In this document: positions 40,773-53,262 of the stretch, in pieces
How positions within the stretch are numbered: position 1 is the first letter of the stretch
How the letters are laid out: every line of letters starts with the position of its first letter
DNA from: Henckelia pumila
Lineage: Eukaryota; Streptophyta; Magnoliopsida; Lamiales; Gesneriaceae
Assembly (NCBI RefSeq): GCF_033568475.1
Contig: NC_133122.1
Location: 19,351,206 to 19,415,205, forward strand
Direction: 5' to 3'
Length of the DNA stretch: 64,000 nucleotides
Notes under the pieces: generated by a model
Databases searched by the model: none
What the model was told of the DNA's origin: nothing
Seen by the model: only the letters and a program-made list of their open reading frames with translations
Position numbers and translations under genes: made by a program

Positions 40773-43576
40773 TGAAACGACCCTAACTCTATAATAAATA
40801 AATATGCGGAAAATTTTTTTTTTTTTTTTATACTACTAAATAAAATATATGTACATATATGCCCATACATATATGCACTAAATAAAATGCTTAAAATAAA
40901 ATGCATTCTTTAAATTAAATAAATATCTGAGTCAACCCTATAATTTAAAATATACTGCATAAATAAAATAAATAAAAATTGTGTGCATGCACTAAAAATA
41001 CTTAATAAAATATTCAAACATCTCAACCCATAAAAATATTAAAAATGTATCATAACATCATGCACGGTGACTCAGAAGCTGTCACGGTCACGGGGCTACT
41101 GCAGCACGGCTCATACATCCTCACCCCCGGTAGGAGTAACCTGTTCCTCTGCGTACTCACCTGCACCATATCAGTGTAGTGAGCCTAGAGGCCCAACATG
41201 CATACTAACAAGGGTTTAAAATAATTTAAATCACTTTAATACTAATACATACATATACATGAATGAGCATGCTTAAAAATTTACATAACATAACTTACAT
41301 AAATAAACATACATAACATACATAATATCATACATACATAAGTTGTTGAGCATTTATTTTCTGAACATCGAATGGTCCTATCCGTAAGTGTAACCCATAG
41401 TGCGACTGATCAGTCTAAGAAACCATCGTACGAGGCTGGTGGCGAACCACCCATACATAAATGGCAGAAAACTGCCCATACATAAATGGTCACACTACTT
41501 CAATTTCCACCTAAAATATTTTATTTTGCTCAACCATAGAAATTAAATCATAGCATAAAAATGGATTTCATGAATGCATGTACTTAAATAGATCGTGTGT
41601 CCTTCATATATATTTAATTTAATTTTCTTACTAACATATAAATATTAAAATAACTTAAATGCATAAAAATAATTAAATATATAATCAGGACACATGCAAT
41701 TTTTCTCATGGTTGGTTCTGGACTGCTGGCCCTACACTCAAGCCCATTAACTTAAATCTAGCCCATTAACATACTTAAGCCCAGTAACTTAAACTTTAAG
41801 CCCAATTAATTAATCTAAGCCCAATTAAATAATCTAAGCCCAATTAAATTAATTAAGCCCATTAAATTTACACTAAGCCCAATAACACTTAAACTGGCCC
41901 ATTGGGCCCAAAAACCCAAAGACTGGCCCATTAACTTTTATGGGTCCAAAAGCCCATAAAATTAATGGACTAACTTAATTAAAATTTAAAAGACCAAATA
42001 AAATTATTTGGGAGTCCAAATAATTTTATTTTAATTTAATTGACTCAAAAACCCATAAATTCTTAAAATGTTTTAAAAATAAAAAGACTCGAGCCCGGCC
42101 CACCAAACCTGGACCCGGACCCACCCGACTTGACCCACTACTTCCTAGACCCGACCCAGGCCCTTGACCCGACCCGGATCAGCCCCCAAAGCCCCAACTC
42201 GATCACCCTCTTCCCTGCACTGCTGCGGCCACGAGCAGTTGCAAAGAACGCCGGCGGCCGCCATGCTCCGGCCACCCACCGGCCAGAGAACCACCCCTAG
42301 GACCTAGACCACATCTAGATCTTTCTAACAAGCCAAGAATCAGCCCAAACCGTCGACTATGGAGTGAGAACGAAGCCCTGCAACCCGGCCCTTCTGCACT
42401 GTCGCGCAGTCCCGAGCAGCTGCGGGAAAACCCTTCGTCCTCGAAGCTCCGACCACGAAAGCCCATGCAACCTTCTGCAAAAACTTAGAAAACTCAAATG
42501 GGGTTCTAACCCAACCGACCTTACCCTAAATAGTGGCCTGAGGAAAAAGATCTCAGTCTTCTTCCCCAGAACCCTAAACCTGCGCGACAGGAGCATCAGA
42601 AGTGAAGCACTTCGTTTCCTGCCTTCCTTAGCCTCAGCCCCGACCTGACTCGACCCAAGGGACCTCAAGGGACCCCTCTAACCGTGGACCAGCAGCCCAC
42701 CTAGCCATGGACATGAAAACGTGAGCATGCAAACACCAAAGTCCAAACCAAGAGCAATTTAGGAGGAAAAATCGAAAAGCTTGTTGTCAAATATATCGAT
42801 TCTGATGTTACACACCCACATGCATACATATACTGATATAGGTTTGAAAAGTGGAGAAAAACATGCCTTTCACCGTAGGTAAGGATTTAACACGCCTAGG
42901 ACGGACTTCGGGACGCCGGGACGACGATGGCTTGCTTGGAACCTTAAAGGCTATGGTGTTCTTGGAGCTTGCTATCTGATGAAGAAGGTGAGGAAGAAGA
43001 TGAAGGTGACGGCTGATGCTAGGGGAGAAGGAATGGATCGGCTAGGGTAGGGATTGGAATATAATATTTTAGGTTAATTAGAATATAGGTTAACTAATTA
43101 AATAAAAAAGGTTTTAAAATAATTAAAATACAACCTAACTCTTAAATAAACATTTAAAAATCTGAACACCTAAATAAAATCTCGAAATAATAATTTAGGG
43201 GAATTTTAAAAATACTAAAAAGTCAATATTTTGACTAATTTTGGATAAAAATGACCCCTAAAATTAAATAAAATTAAATACTTAAAATTTTGGGATAATA
43301 AAATTCAAAATAATATTTTAAGGCTCCAAAAAGGCTCATAAAATAAATTGGCTAGAAAGTTGTCATCTCGTCCGTCCACGGTCCCGCCTACGCGATTAAA
43401 TAATAAAAATACTAAAAATCATAAAAATCACTAATTTTGGGTTAAATGCTTAAAAATAACTTAAATCATGCATAAATAATTCACATAATTATTTAACCCA
43501 TAAATCATAAATTTAAATAATTAAATATCCTAATTATGCAGGCGGATTTATATAGTTAAAAATACCGGGTGTTACA
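40773..43576 (-). mobile_element. Solo LTR of the Tekay-like family, 2.8 kb
   Basis: On the minus strand it starts TGTAACACCCGGTAT (43576) and ends AGGGTCGTTTCA (40773), exactly the termini of the LTRs at 50548 and 58055. It is flanked by a perfect TAGAA duplication (40768-40772, 43577-43581), with no internal region or second LTR, the mark of recombination between the LTRs of a former full element. It shares the cluster of TGGGCY motifs (41730-41960, here read as RGCCCA). At 2804 bp it is slightly longer than the 2643-bp young LTR. The ORFs inside it are by-products of its GC-rich part. Confidence 0.95.
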
Positions 43577-43581
43577 TAGAA

Positions 43582-44650
43582 GCTACTCCTTTGTAATTTA
43601 TTATTGTCAATACATTAATCATGCAATAAGTTGCATATAATTATATAAGATAAAAGATCTCTTGAGGTGTTTTTTTTAAAAAAAAATTATTTAAGAATAA
43701 AGATATCTTGGAGTTGTGGGGGCTCATGTGATAAAAAAACAAACTTGGTTGGTAGTACGAATTACTTGATCTCGACATACATATATTATTTATTTGTAAA
43801 ACTATTATATTCTTGAATTTGTTTGATAGTTCACATATCCTGATTACAATATTTAAAGACCATATTAGTTATTACCCCCTTCAAGATTTTTGTTAACCTT
43901 CAAAATTTGAGCTATAAAAATATACTATCAAATATTTAAAGTTTAATAATTCATAAGCACATCGAGTTCGTAATCAAAATCCAATAATATTTTATTTGAA
44001 TTCAATTCATAAGCTTCTCTTAACTTATATATCTCACGCAACCGTGTACGTGCACGGAAGTGACTTTAGTTATTGCATCACAACAAATCACATATATTAA
44101 TATCTCTGCAAATGAAAGTATAGTAAAATTACATTTTGATAATGTAATGTGCACTTTTTTTATTTTGTTAATAATGAATTTACATTTTTAATCGTATAGT
44201 TCGTATTTCTTTACGATAAATTTAAGTTTTATAATCATGTTAACGACGAATTTTGAATTTTGAATTATGTAACTTTTATAATTTTCCTTTTTTTTTATAT
44301 TTTGGATAGTTCATACTTCATAATCTCCATAATGCTTTTGCGTACTCTACCGCCAAAGGTCATTAATAACACAACTGTCCCCATGGAGCGTCACGACTAC
44401 ACCAAACCATTTCAGTGTTACACATCTTTCAGTGAAACACCAATTTAATAACATGATCCATCAACTATCATCATATTATATAAATTTTAAATAAACTAAA
44501 ATATCCCCATTTTTTTAAATACAAAATATCTCCATTTTCAATCTTCTTTTGCTTCATACAATTTACCTTAAAATGCATGGTAGAAAAAAAAAACAAAAAA
44601 CAAAATAAAAACAACAATAATATATTAATTATTGTATTAATTACTCTGAA
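43582..44650. other. AT-rich intergenic DNA downstream of the basic-protein gene
   Basis: No gene or repeat was recognised. The final 100-200 bp should contain the 3' untranslated region of the minus-strand gene ending at 44651. Confidence 0.4.
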
Positions 44651-45475
44651 TTACGCCCCTAATTTCCTCTGCCTCCACAGAGTGGCTTCTGGATCAAGCC
44701 TTGCTCCTGTTCTCGCAGGTTCTGATTTACACCTTGTGAGTAGCAACCGGTGCAGTGAGTTTCCTGCAATTTCCTCCGATTCTTGCTCGATACTCGCCGA
44801 GTTTTCCGATTCCTTTACGCTTTCTGGACTGTTTTCGTATCTGGGTTCCGATTTCGCCTCGTTTTCGTCTGCATTTTCAGATAACGGAGAGCTCCAAAAC
44901 CTGCCAGCCAGTGAAGAAGATCTGTAAGGCGCAGATCTACACCTTGTCAAGATCAAAGCATTTTTTGGTGGAGAGGATGGAGATTCAAGAAAATCCCTCT
45001 TCAATTCTTGCACATATTCATAATTTTCGCTTTTCTGATCAGAAGAAGCCCTGAAGGAATCCTCCGTGGCGTCCACTTTCTTGCAGTACCCAGACCTGAA
45101 AAACAAACCCCACTTGCAGAAAACCCTTCTGAACGACCTCTTTCGGCAGCATGATAGCGTGAGATTCTTTTCCCCGAAAAAGGCTTTCTTGACCCACCAG
45201 CAGGCGTGGCGGCTCGCCGCGGCTCCGCGGGGTTTCTCGGCCTTCGACGCGGCGGAGCGGCGGACCCGGACTTGGCCAATGCAGGTGACTTTCGGGGAAG
45301 AAGGTTCTTGGATGACGTTTCCATCGATTTTTCTGCTGCGCGTGTAGAAGATGGGGCTGGTGCGCGATCTTCCTCGGCTTCTGCTCCCCACATTGCTCCT
45401 CAAGAATTTCAGCAATGGCGGCGGAAATTTGTCTGTCCGGCTTGGACTTGATATCGGCTTCGATAAAGCTAGCAT
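44651..45475 (-). CDS. Plant-specific basic protein of unknown function (single exon, 274 residues)
   Basis: The ORF is intact from ATG 45475 to the stop at 44651. The N-terminus (LSKPISSPSRTDKFPPPLLK, then RSNVGSRSRGRSRTSP) and EPSSPKVTCIGQVRVRR are familiar from a conserved, largely uncharacterised group of plant proteins sometimes labelled protamine-P1-like. A Cys/Lys/Arg-rich middle (CWWVKKAFFGEK, CCRKRSFRRVFCKWG) follows. The C-terminal half is acidic between two related motifs, LILTRCRSAPYRSSSLAGRF and LLLTRCKSEPARTGARLDPE. No catalytic domain, signal peptide or membrane segment is seen. The strong bias toward Arg/Ser near the N-terminus would fit a nuclear or nucleic-acid-associated protein, but that is inference. 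GC content is clearly above that of the flanks. Confidence 0.85.
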   Translation of the reverse strand: MLALSKPISSPSRTDKFPPPLLKFLRSNVGSRSRGRSRTSPIFYTRSRKIDGNVIQEPSSPKVTCIGQVRVRRSAASKAEKPRGAAASRHACWWVKKAFFGEKNLTLSCCRKRSFRRVFCKWGLFFRSGYCKKVDATEDSFRASSDQKSENYEYVQELKRDFLESPSSPPKNALILTRCRSAPYRSSSLAGRFWSSPLSENADENEAKSEPRYENSPESVKESENSASIEQESEEIAGNSLHRLLLTRCKSEPARTGARLDPEATLWRQRKLGA

Positions 45476-46929
45476 CTTTATACACCAAGCACAAATCCTA
45501 GGCTGAATTAAACTTGTGATTTTTGCCCCGGAATTTCGTATGTTATTCGTGTTTCTCTATGTTTGTGTGCATCTTTTGTTTGCTTCTTTGCCTGTGTGGC
45601 TCGTGTGAGGTTGACTGAAGGAGGGAGGGGCCTCGCAAATCGAAATTTTCGATTCACTGGAATATTATTATATTTAAAGGCACAGATATATATCATGTAC
45701 GTGCGACCACTTGGCCATCAGACTGAGCGATTTATGTGACATATATAATAGTTGAGAAATTTATAAAAATTGATGATGTGAGAACAACATCAATTTTCTT
45801 TTGATTTTACCTTTTTTCTTTACAATTAATTTTATATTTTTAAAAATATTTTTATCCATCTTTTCTACTTCACGTTTCAAGAAAACTGTTCCACGTTTTA
45901 TCTCCTTTTACTCAACTCATGGTTTCTTTTCCCAAAATTTTCATCTTGCTCAGATACTGAACAGATAAGTTTGTGAATATCTTTCTCTCAATCTATATAT
46001 TTGTGGCCGCTTCGAATTTACGATTATATTACACACGTAACACATGTGCTTCGATGACTAGCATAAATTAAAAAAAATTAATTTTATGAGACGAGTCTCT
46101 TGTTAAATCGGACTCATGAAAAGTATTGAAAACGAATTTTTTATTTGATCTCACTCATGAGAAAGTATTGTTTTTCATGTTAAAAGTATTATTTTTATTT
46201 TAAATATGAACAGATCAACTCGTCTAATGAAAAAAGATCAACGAAACAGTCTCATAAGAGATTATTTTATAGTATATATTAGTACCAAATCAATTAGCGC
46301 AAATGTCACAAATTTTATATATCATAGATTTTTGGATTGATGAATAGATTTTCATATAAAAAATATCAAACAATATTTTTAAAACAAAAAAACTAATCAG
46401 CAGTAACTGTTAAATTCACAGTCGAAATATATAATAATATAAATAATAATAATAAAAAAAGTGATAAGCTGGAATTGAAGGTTTGTTTCTCATTTATGAC
46501 ACCCATACTTTTTCAGCCTTTCGCTTTTTGTTGTTTTGTGAGTTTATGATTTGACATCATGATGCTTACCTTAATGTAAATTGTTTGTATCTTCACTTTT
46601 AAACTAAGGTGCAGGAGTATTATTATAATTGCAGGAGCGACTTCAACGTAATTTAATATATTTATCAATCATTTAAGATAAGGGGAATTGCATTAATTTT
46701 CCTCTTATATATTTGTAATTTTACTCTTTTGGGTTATCCAAATTTATAATGTCTTTATAATTTCCGTCTTTTTATGTTGTTTAATTTAATTTTATATCTA
46801 AAACTCATATTTTTCAATTTCTGACAATATAAATGTTGTTATGACACGCACAATTTAGCACCATGTAAACATCAGATCAACGCTATGTCAGCAAATCCAT
46901 ATCAAAAAATGACCTTTCATAGAGTTTTA
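45476..46929. other. Promoter side of the basic-protein gene, then AT-rich spacer
   Basis: The first 200 bp are the presumed leader and core promoter on the minus strand; a TTTAAATATAA stretch near 45670 (minus strand) is a possible TATA region. At about 46080-46265, ATGAGACGAGTCTCTTG and its near-inverse CAGTCTCATAAGAGATTA suggest a small MITE. The remainder shows nothing. Confidence 0.4.
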
Positions 46930-47314
46930 AGCTCAGTTTGGTACGAGTGATAAGATAAATAATATATAGATAATTAATGTAATTTAATAAAAAATAAATA
47001 AAAAAGTATAGTGGATATTTAATTTGATTTGATTGATATATTATAGTTTATTTAATTTAATTGATTAAATTTTATATAAAAATGGCAAATTATCATATTA
47101 TCCTTTTAATAATAAAAAAATATGAATAATATTATTTATAAGGAATAATATAGTAATTTCAATTCAATGATTTGATTGATGTAAGATAAATAATTAATGA
47201 TTTGATTGATGTAAAATTATATTAATAGATGAATAAATAATATTATGAGAAGAACGTGTGATTAGACATGATAATTTTATACATAAATTATTAATAACGG
47301 TACAAAACGGAGCC
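46930..47314. mobile_element. PIF/Harbinger-like MITE, copy 2, with TTA target duplication
   Basis: The left end AGCTCAGTTTGGTACG and the right end (complement) GGCTCCGTTTTGTACC form inverted termini flanked by TTA at 46927-46929 and 47315-47317, the 3-bp duplication typical of PIF/Harbinger (Tourist-like) elements. It is collinear with 16552-16935. No ORF. Confidence 0.8.
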
Positions 47315-49118
47315 TTATAGTTTTAAATTTCATAATCTTTTTTCTTCCATGTTTTCTTCGGTAACATTTGGTTGGCGATTATAATTAGTTTTTTTTAATT
47401 AAAAGTCACGAAAAAGTAACTCGAATATCTCATTAAAAAATTGAATAAACCACAATTCGATTTCGATTTAAGATCGTCTGTAGTTAATTTATTAATCTTT
47501 TTTTCGGTGATAGTAATGCCTCAATGATCCAAAACTGACCGCGAACGAAAGGAATCGAGTTTCACAATCCAAATGGTTAATATGTGATAATTTTGGATGC
47601 AATGATGGGTAAAGTTTTGGACTTCGGCCCTCTCAACCTTTTTTTTCATGAAAATGGTCAAATTAAGTGGAGGTTGCAAGTTATTCATACAAAAAATAGC
47701 TACTCCCTTTTTAATTCAAAATTAAACATTTAAATTATTTGGAACGGGTCAGACCTCAAGGCTTCTAGTTGACCCATTTCTTTGATTTCTTACAAAAGGG
47801 TAAAATGTCATTCAACAATAGACCATTTAAATCTCGATGCAACATAAATATTATAGGAACATTTAAAAAAAAAACGTTATTTGCATTATTAATTTATTCA
47901 CTTTTCCTTTATGTATTTGACATTTAACCCTCTTGTCAAATGTAAAAATCATAACAGGCAAAGAGAAGTTAATTGCAAATTGTCTTTTGAAAAATGTATA
48001 ATATATGCATTTTTTTAATAAAGATAAATTGATTATTTATCATTTTGGTCCGATACATGATAATTGATACATACAACTGTAAATTGAAATTTCTTCAAAA
48101 AAAAAAACCCCAAGATTATATTTAATTTCTCACCCATTAAATTACGATAAATTCATTGAATGTTAGTGATATCGTCTTTTTTTATAGGAAAAACATGATA
48201 ACACCATCTTTAATAAATAAAAATCAATAAATATATAATATGAATAAAGACTCCAAATTATATTATATAAATTTAGATAACTGCACCAAAAATTTAGCAG
48301 CGATTTCAGTTGGATTCTGGCAAAATCTCACAGCGTTAAGGATGCATATTGCACTGGAACTCCATGTGGCTTGGTACCCTTTTTAAAAAATAAATAAATA
48401 AAACGTGTGATCCATATTTTCTTGTGTCAGAAATTTAATTTAAATAATGGGATCCTAAATCTTCAAAATAATAATAATAATAATGGGATTTGAATTTTTA
48501 GAGCACTCTTCTCATTTCTTCGAAGTTTAAAATATAACTTATGAACTATATATATACAAATTTAATACCTTTAACTCGCTTCGTTAATTTTAAACAATCT
48601 TTTTTTCCCCCGAAGGTGTAACGATCGGGGTTAAATCATTTGTGAATTTAGCTCGAATAATTTAATTTAATTTAATTTATTTTGAGAACCACAAATTATT
48701 ATAACTAAACTTAAATCAAAACTCTCAGATCTAGGTTCTTGGGACAACAGTACATAACTAGACATTTTTTCAGAACGTAAGATTCCTTTCATAATAATAG
48801 TAATAATAGATATTTTAAAATTTAGTTTAATAGAGTTAACAGTCAATTGGGCAGTTGATTTCGTGGTTGCGAGTCAAATAAAAGAGATTTGGGATGCACG
48901 TGGGCATGGATATATTGAGTTTGAAGACGTAAATTTAAAAAGATTTTCGAGTTTTTTTTTTTTAATATCGATTTTCGAGTTTTAACACTCAAATCTCTTG
49001 AATTCCACCACTTTAATTAAATAAACAAAATTCAAAGGGTACTAAGTACTAAATATTTTTTTAATCATACTATATGCTAGTTTATGTTTAGTATATGGCG
49101 TCGATGAAGTGTATCTGG
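47315..49118. other. AT-rich intergenic DNA, nothing recognised
   Basis: Short (TAA)n tracts lie at 48469-48483. No coding or RNA feature was recognised on either strand. Confidence 0.4.
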
Positions 49119-49244
49119 ACAATTGTGATTTTTGTTATTTTATTCGGCTACTAGAACAATACATTTTATATAGAATAATAGATACAATTGTGATTTTTGT
49201 TATTTTATTCGGCTACTAGAACAATACATTTTATATAAAATAAT
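49119..49244. repeat. 65-bp tandem duplication
   Basis: ACAATTGTGATTTTTGTTAT through TTCGGCTACTAGAACAATAC and ATTTTATATA is present at 49119-49183 and again at 49184-49244, nearly identical. Confidence 0.9.
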
Positions 49245-49266
49245 GCTTGAGGTAAAACCAATATAT

Positions 49267-49435
49267 CGTACAACGATATTTACAACAATTATTTCGTGAT
49301 ATTTTGCTATTATCTTGTGAGATTTTGAAATGATATCGTGAGATTTTGCATTCAATGTGTCGTGAAATTTGATAAATTGAAATTTTGTATTGAATTTTTT
49401 TTGGTGTAAAAATTGTTGTACAAATTTGGTTGTAC
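49267..49435. mobile_element. Possible short MITE
   Basis: The left end GTACAACGATATTTACAACA and the complement of the right end, GTACAACCAAATTTGTACAA, are similar over about 24 bp. The interior repeats TCGTGAKATTTTG three to four times. No target duplication was fixed. Confidence 0.4.
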
Positions 49436-50199
49436 ATGTAGCATTACTCTTTTATATAATCTATGACTTTTTTCCCTATTCTCATTTATAATTTAAAATT
49501 TTATAAAAATCATACAAACTCAGATTTTAGTCAATTTAGATGCTCATTGTTCGATTATGTTAGCGGTTTCACAATTATTGAGTGTGAAAAATATGTTTTT
49601 AAAATGTGAAAATGTAATAAGATTTATGATTGATTATTTAATAGTTAATATCACGAATTCCCTGAAAAACTCCGACTAAAATCTTCCATTTTGAATACCG
49701 GATGCCCCGATCAGTTGATATTTAAATTTGATACTCGTCAATGGTAATGCATAATGTAAAAACCGAATTGTAGGATCGAATGTTTGCTACAGTTGATTGT
49801 AATGATGTTACTCAAAATTGTTAGCATATCTTGTAAATATAATTATTGATTTGTTTCCAAGTTTATAAATTAGAATTGTGATTTTTTCTCTTGTATTTTT
49901 TATCTAAGATTAGGTGGTTATTTGTGCTTATCTGTACCATATTATTTTTTTTGAAACCATCTATACCATATTCTATGCTTACAAATCTGTATCTATATGT
50001 TCTTGAAGTGATCAATAATATTGAGTCATTCTTCATAGAAGTTTACAAAAATAAAATATTGTAAATCGTAGTAGCTCAAATATCATGGCTTGATCGCCTT
50101 TTTAGTAAAGGTAACTATCGCACTCCAACGATATTCATATTTCCTGTCGATAATTACACTTGTGGCAATCAATAAGAACTAAACTTATACCTTGACTCT

Positions 50200-50547
50200 T
50201 GTTGGGATCGGTTCAGAGGTAGAGGGGGGGGGGGGGTGAATACACTCTGAAACTTATTTTCTTTCTTTTCAAAAATGATCAAGTGAATTTTAGTTCACTT
50301 AATCTGTTTTCTCAACTTCTAAAACGGTTTGAACAACTTAAATAGTGCGGAAATAGTTCAGAGGTTTTAGTGATGCAAAGGCAAGTTATAACACGATGTA
50401 TGAGCAATATATAAGATGAATATGTCGTAAAGACTAAGAGACGATTTATGAAAGTTCGAAGGCTTAATCCTTCTACGTCTCCCCTTCTTTCACTTAGGAA
50501 GGAATTCACTAGAAGACTTTGGTTATTACAACGTCTTGCAATACACC
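50200..50547 (-). repeat. End portion of the 3' LTR of a host retrotransposon (interrupted)
   Basis: Plus-strand TGTTGGGATCGGTTCAGAGG at 50200 reads on the minus strand as an LTR end in CA. A run of G follows (50225-50236). This piece and 62825-63222 look like two halves of one LTR, split by the Tekay array: together they give TG...CA ends on the minus strand, and a polypurine tract lies just outside the far end. The pieces total about 746 bp, and some central sequence may be lost. Confidence 0.65.
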
Positions 50548-53190
50548 TGTAACACCCGGTATTTTAATTTCGTAAATCCGCCTGCATAATTAGGATTTTT
50601 AATTATTTAAATTTATGATTTATGGGTTAAATAATTATGTGAATTATTTATGCATGATTTAATTTATTTTTTTAAGCATTTAACCCATAAATAGTGATTT
50701 TTATGATTTTTGGTATTTTTATTATTTAATCGCGTAGACGGGACCGTGGACGGACGAGATGACAACTTTCCACCCAAATTATTTTATGAGCCTTTTTAGA
50801 GCCTTAAAATATTATTTTAAGTTTTATTATCTCAAAATTTTAAGTATTTAATTTTATTTAATTTTAGGGGTCATTTTTATCCAAAATTAGCCAAAATAAT
50901 GATTTTTAATTATCTTTAAAATTCCCCTAATTCTTAATTTCGGGATTTTATAAATTTTAATTTAAAGTTTCTGATTTAATTTTTATTAGAATGTTTAAAT
51001 TTTATATTATTCTATTTATTAACTTAAAAACCTATTTCCTTAATTATTGAAACCTAAATCTACCCAACCCCACCCAAACCTCACGTCACTCTCAAACTTC
51101 AGCCGTCACCCCCACTCACTTTCTTCATCCTCTCGACCCCAGCAAACCCAGGAAGCCATAGCCAAGGATCGTGAAGCTCCAAGCGTCCCGTATTTTCGTC
51201 CCGTCGTCCCGGAACCGTCCCACGCTCGTGTTTTCTAGTCATCTACGGTGAAAGGCATGAATTCCTTGTTATTTTTCGTACAATATCAGTGTATGTATAT
51301 GTGTATGAGATGGAATCATAATGTTTAAGAGTTTTCAGAAAAATTTCCTAGGGCCATGTAGGGATCGATTTGGCCGTGAGTTTTGCTTGTGTGGTGCATG
51401 GTTTTTTTCGGTCCATGGTGGTTCTACTGGTGGCCGAGGGTCTGGAAGGAAGTGAGGGGGTGGCCTGGCTCGAATGGCTCGAGTGGCTCGAGCCAAACAA
51501 GCCAGGAAATCAGCTGGAGCCGATCGGTCTCCATAAGTCGCAGGCTAGGGTTCGACGGGAAGAGCCTTCGGGTTCAGGGTTCCTGGCTGCATGGGGGCTG
51601 GGGCCTGGTTAGGTTAGGTCCGCCCGAACGTGGGCTACGTCCGGGCGGCGGCGCTCCGGCCAGGGGCGGCCGGAGCCGGCCGGCAGCAGCCATGGAATGG
51701 CTGCTGCTCTCGGCCGAGAAGCAATGGGAGAGGGGGGATCGGGTTGGGTTGGGTTAGGGGTCTGGGTCGGGTCTGAGTGGTCCGGGTCGGGTCGGTTAGG
51801 TAGTGGGTCGGGTTAGTGAGTTCGGGTCCGAGTTTGGCGGGCCGGGCTCGAGTATTTTTATTTTAAAGTATTTTACAAATTTATGTGTTTTTGAGTCAAA
51901 TAAATTGAAATAAAATTATTTGGACTCCCAAATAATTTTATTTGAACTTTTAAAATTTTAATTAAGTTAGTCCATTAATTTTATGGGCTTTTGAGCCCAT
52001 AAAAGTTATTGGGCCAGTCTATGGGTTTTTGGGCCCATTGGGCCGGTTTAAGTGTTATTGGGCTTAGTGTAATTTTAATGGGCTTATTTAATTTAATTGG
52101 GCTTAGACTAATTATTTGGGCTTAAAGTTAAGTTAATGGGCTTAAGTATGTTAATGGGCCAGTTTTAAGTTAATGGGCTTGTGTGTAGGGCCAGCAGTCC
52201 AGGACCATCCATGAGAAAATTTGCATGTGTCCTGATTATATATTTAATTATTTTTATGCATTTGAGTTATTTTAATATTTATATGTTAATAAGAAATTAA
52301 ATTAAATATATATGATGGACACACATTTTATTCAAGTACATGCATTCATGAAATAATATTTTATGCATGATTTAATGTTTAAGTTGAGCAATAAAAATAT
52401 TTTATGTTGGAAGTTGAAGTAGTGTGACAATTTAAGGGGGATTCGTCCCCATATGATTGAAGGGCAGTTTACTGCCAATTTAAGAGGTGATTCGTCACCG
52501 GCCACGTACGTAGGTTTCCACGCTGATCAGTATTTAATGTATGATTTAAGGTTACACTACGGATACAACCATGCTATGTTAGAAAATAAATTGCTCAATA
52601 ATGTTATGTATTATGTTATGTATTATGTTTATTTAAGTAAGTTATGTTATGTAATTTTTAAGCATGCTCATTCATGTATATGTATGTATTAGTATTAAAT
52701 TGGTTTAAATTATTTTAAACCCTTGTTATGTTAGCATGTTGGGCCTCTAGGCTCACTACACTGGTATGGTGCAGGTGAGTACGTTGAGGATGACATTGTA
52801 CCCACCGGAGGCGAGGACGTATGAGCATGCATGCAGTGGCCCCGTGACCGTGAAATATTCTGAGTCGCTATGCATGATATTGTTTTTGTCAGAATGATAC
52901 ATTTTTATTATTTTCAGTGATTGAGGGTCTAGAATATTTATTTAATATTTTCAGTGCATGCGAACTTTTATTTACTTATGCAGTATATTTTTAATTAATG
53001 TTTGACTCAGATATTTATTATATTTTTAAGAATGCATTTTTTTTTTATTTAAGTATTTAATTGTTTATTCATTTTAAATATCTTTATTCGGTGCATATAT
53101 GTATGGGCATATATGTACATATTTTATTTAGTAAGTATAAAAAAAAAAAATTTCCGCATATTTATTTATTAGAGAGTTAGGGTCGTTTCA
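50548..53190 (+). repeat. 5' LTR of the young Tekay-like element
   Basis: TGTAACACCCGGTATTTTAA to AGGGTCGTTTCA, 2643 bp. It includes a GC-rich segment with GGGTC/GGTTGGG repeats (about 51738-51830) and a cluster of TGGGCY motifs (51983-52190). ORFs in the LTR, such as those around 51047-51757 and 52453-52692, are not credible genes. Confidence 0.95.
51983..52190 (+). promoter_or_regulatory. Cluster of about 11 TGGGCY (site II) motifs in the Tekay LTR
   Basis: TGGGCC or TGGGCT recurs about every 15-20 bp, often as TTAATGGGCTTA. Further copies occur on the opposite strand (GAGCCCATAA). TGGGCY 'site II' elements are known TCP-binding promoter elements of ribosomal-protein and growth-related plant genes. 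The same cluster is present in LTR 2 and in the solo LTR. Use as an enhancer here is inference. Confidence 0.6.
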
Positions 53191-53191
53191 G

Positions 53192-53203
53192 TTGGTATCA
53201 GAG
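53192..53203 (+). other. Primer binding site of the Tekay-like element
   Basis: TTGGTATCAGAGC follows the LTR after one base, complementary to initiator tRNA-Met. The same site is present at 60699 in the second body. Confidence 0.92.
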
Positions 53204-53262
53204 CACGGTCCTCGGAGGGGTCCTCACTGCTATGCGAGCTCAGAAATCCACGCTACCGGTCT

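Noticed and set aside
42203-42668. Overlapping ORFs of 87-103 codons at the solo LTR
   Set aside because: They fall in the GC-rich part of the LTR and conflict with each other on both strands.
44577-45451. Plus-strand ORFs (93-116 codons) opposite the basic-protein gene
   Set aside because: They are antisense to an intact 274-codon ORF with recognisable conserved motifs; GC richness keeps the opposite strand open.
51047-51757. ORFs of 63-124 codons inside the Tekay LTR (repeated at 58554-59264)
   Set aside because: They lie wholly within the LTR, in different frames over the same GC-rich stretch, with no recognisable domain; the solo LTR has different ORFs at the matching place.
52453-52692. 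79-codon ORF in the LTR (and 59960-60199)
   Set aside because: Low-complexity translation (MYYVMYYVY) inside the LTR; not a credible gene.
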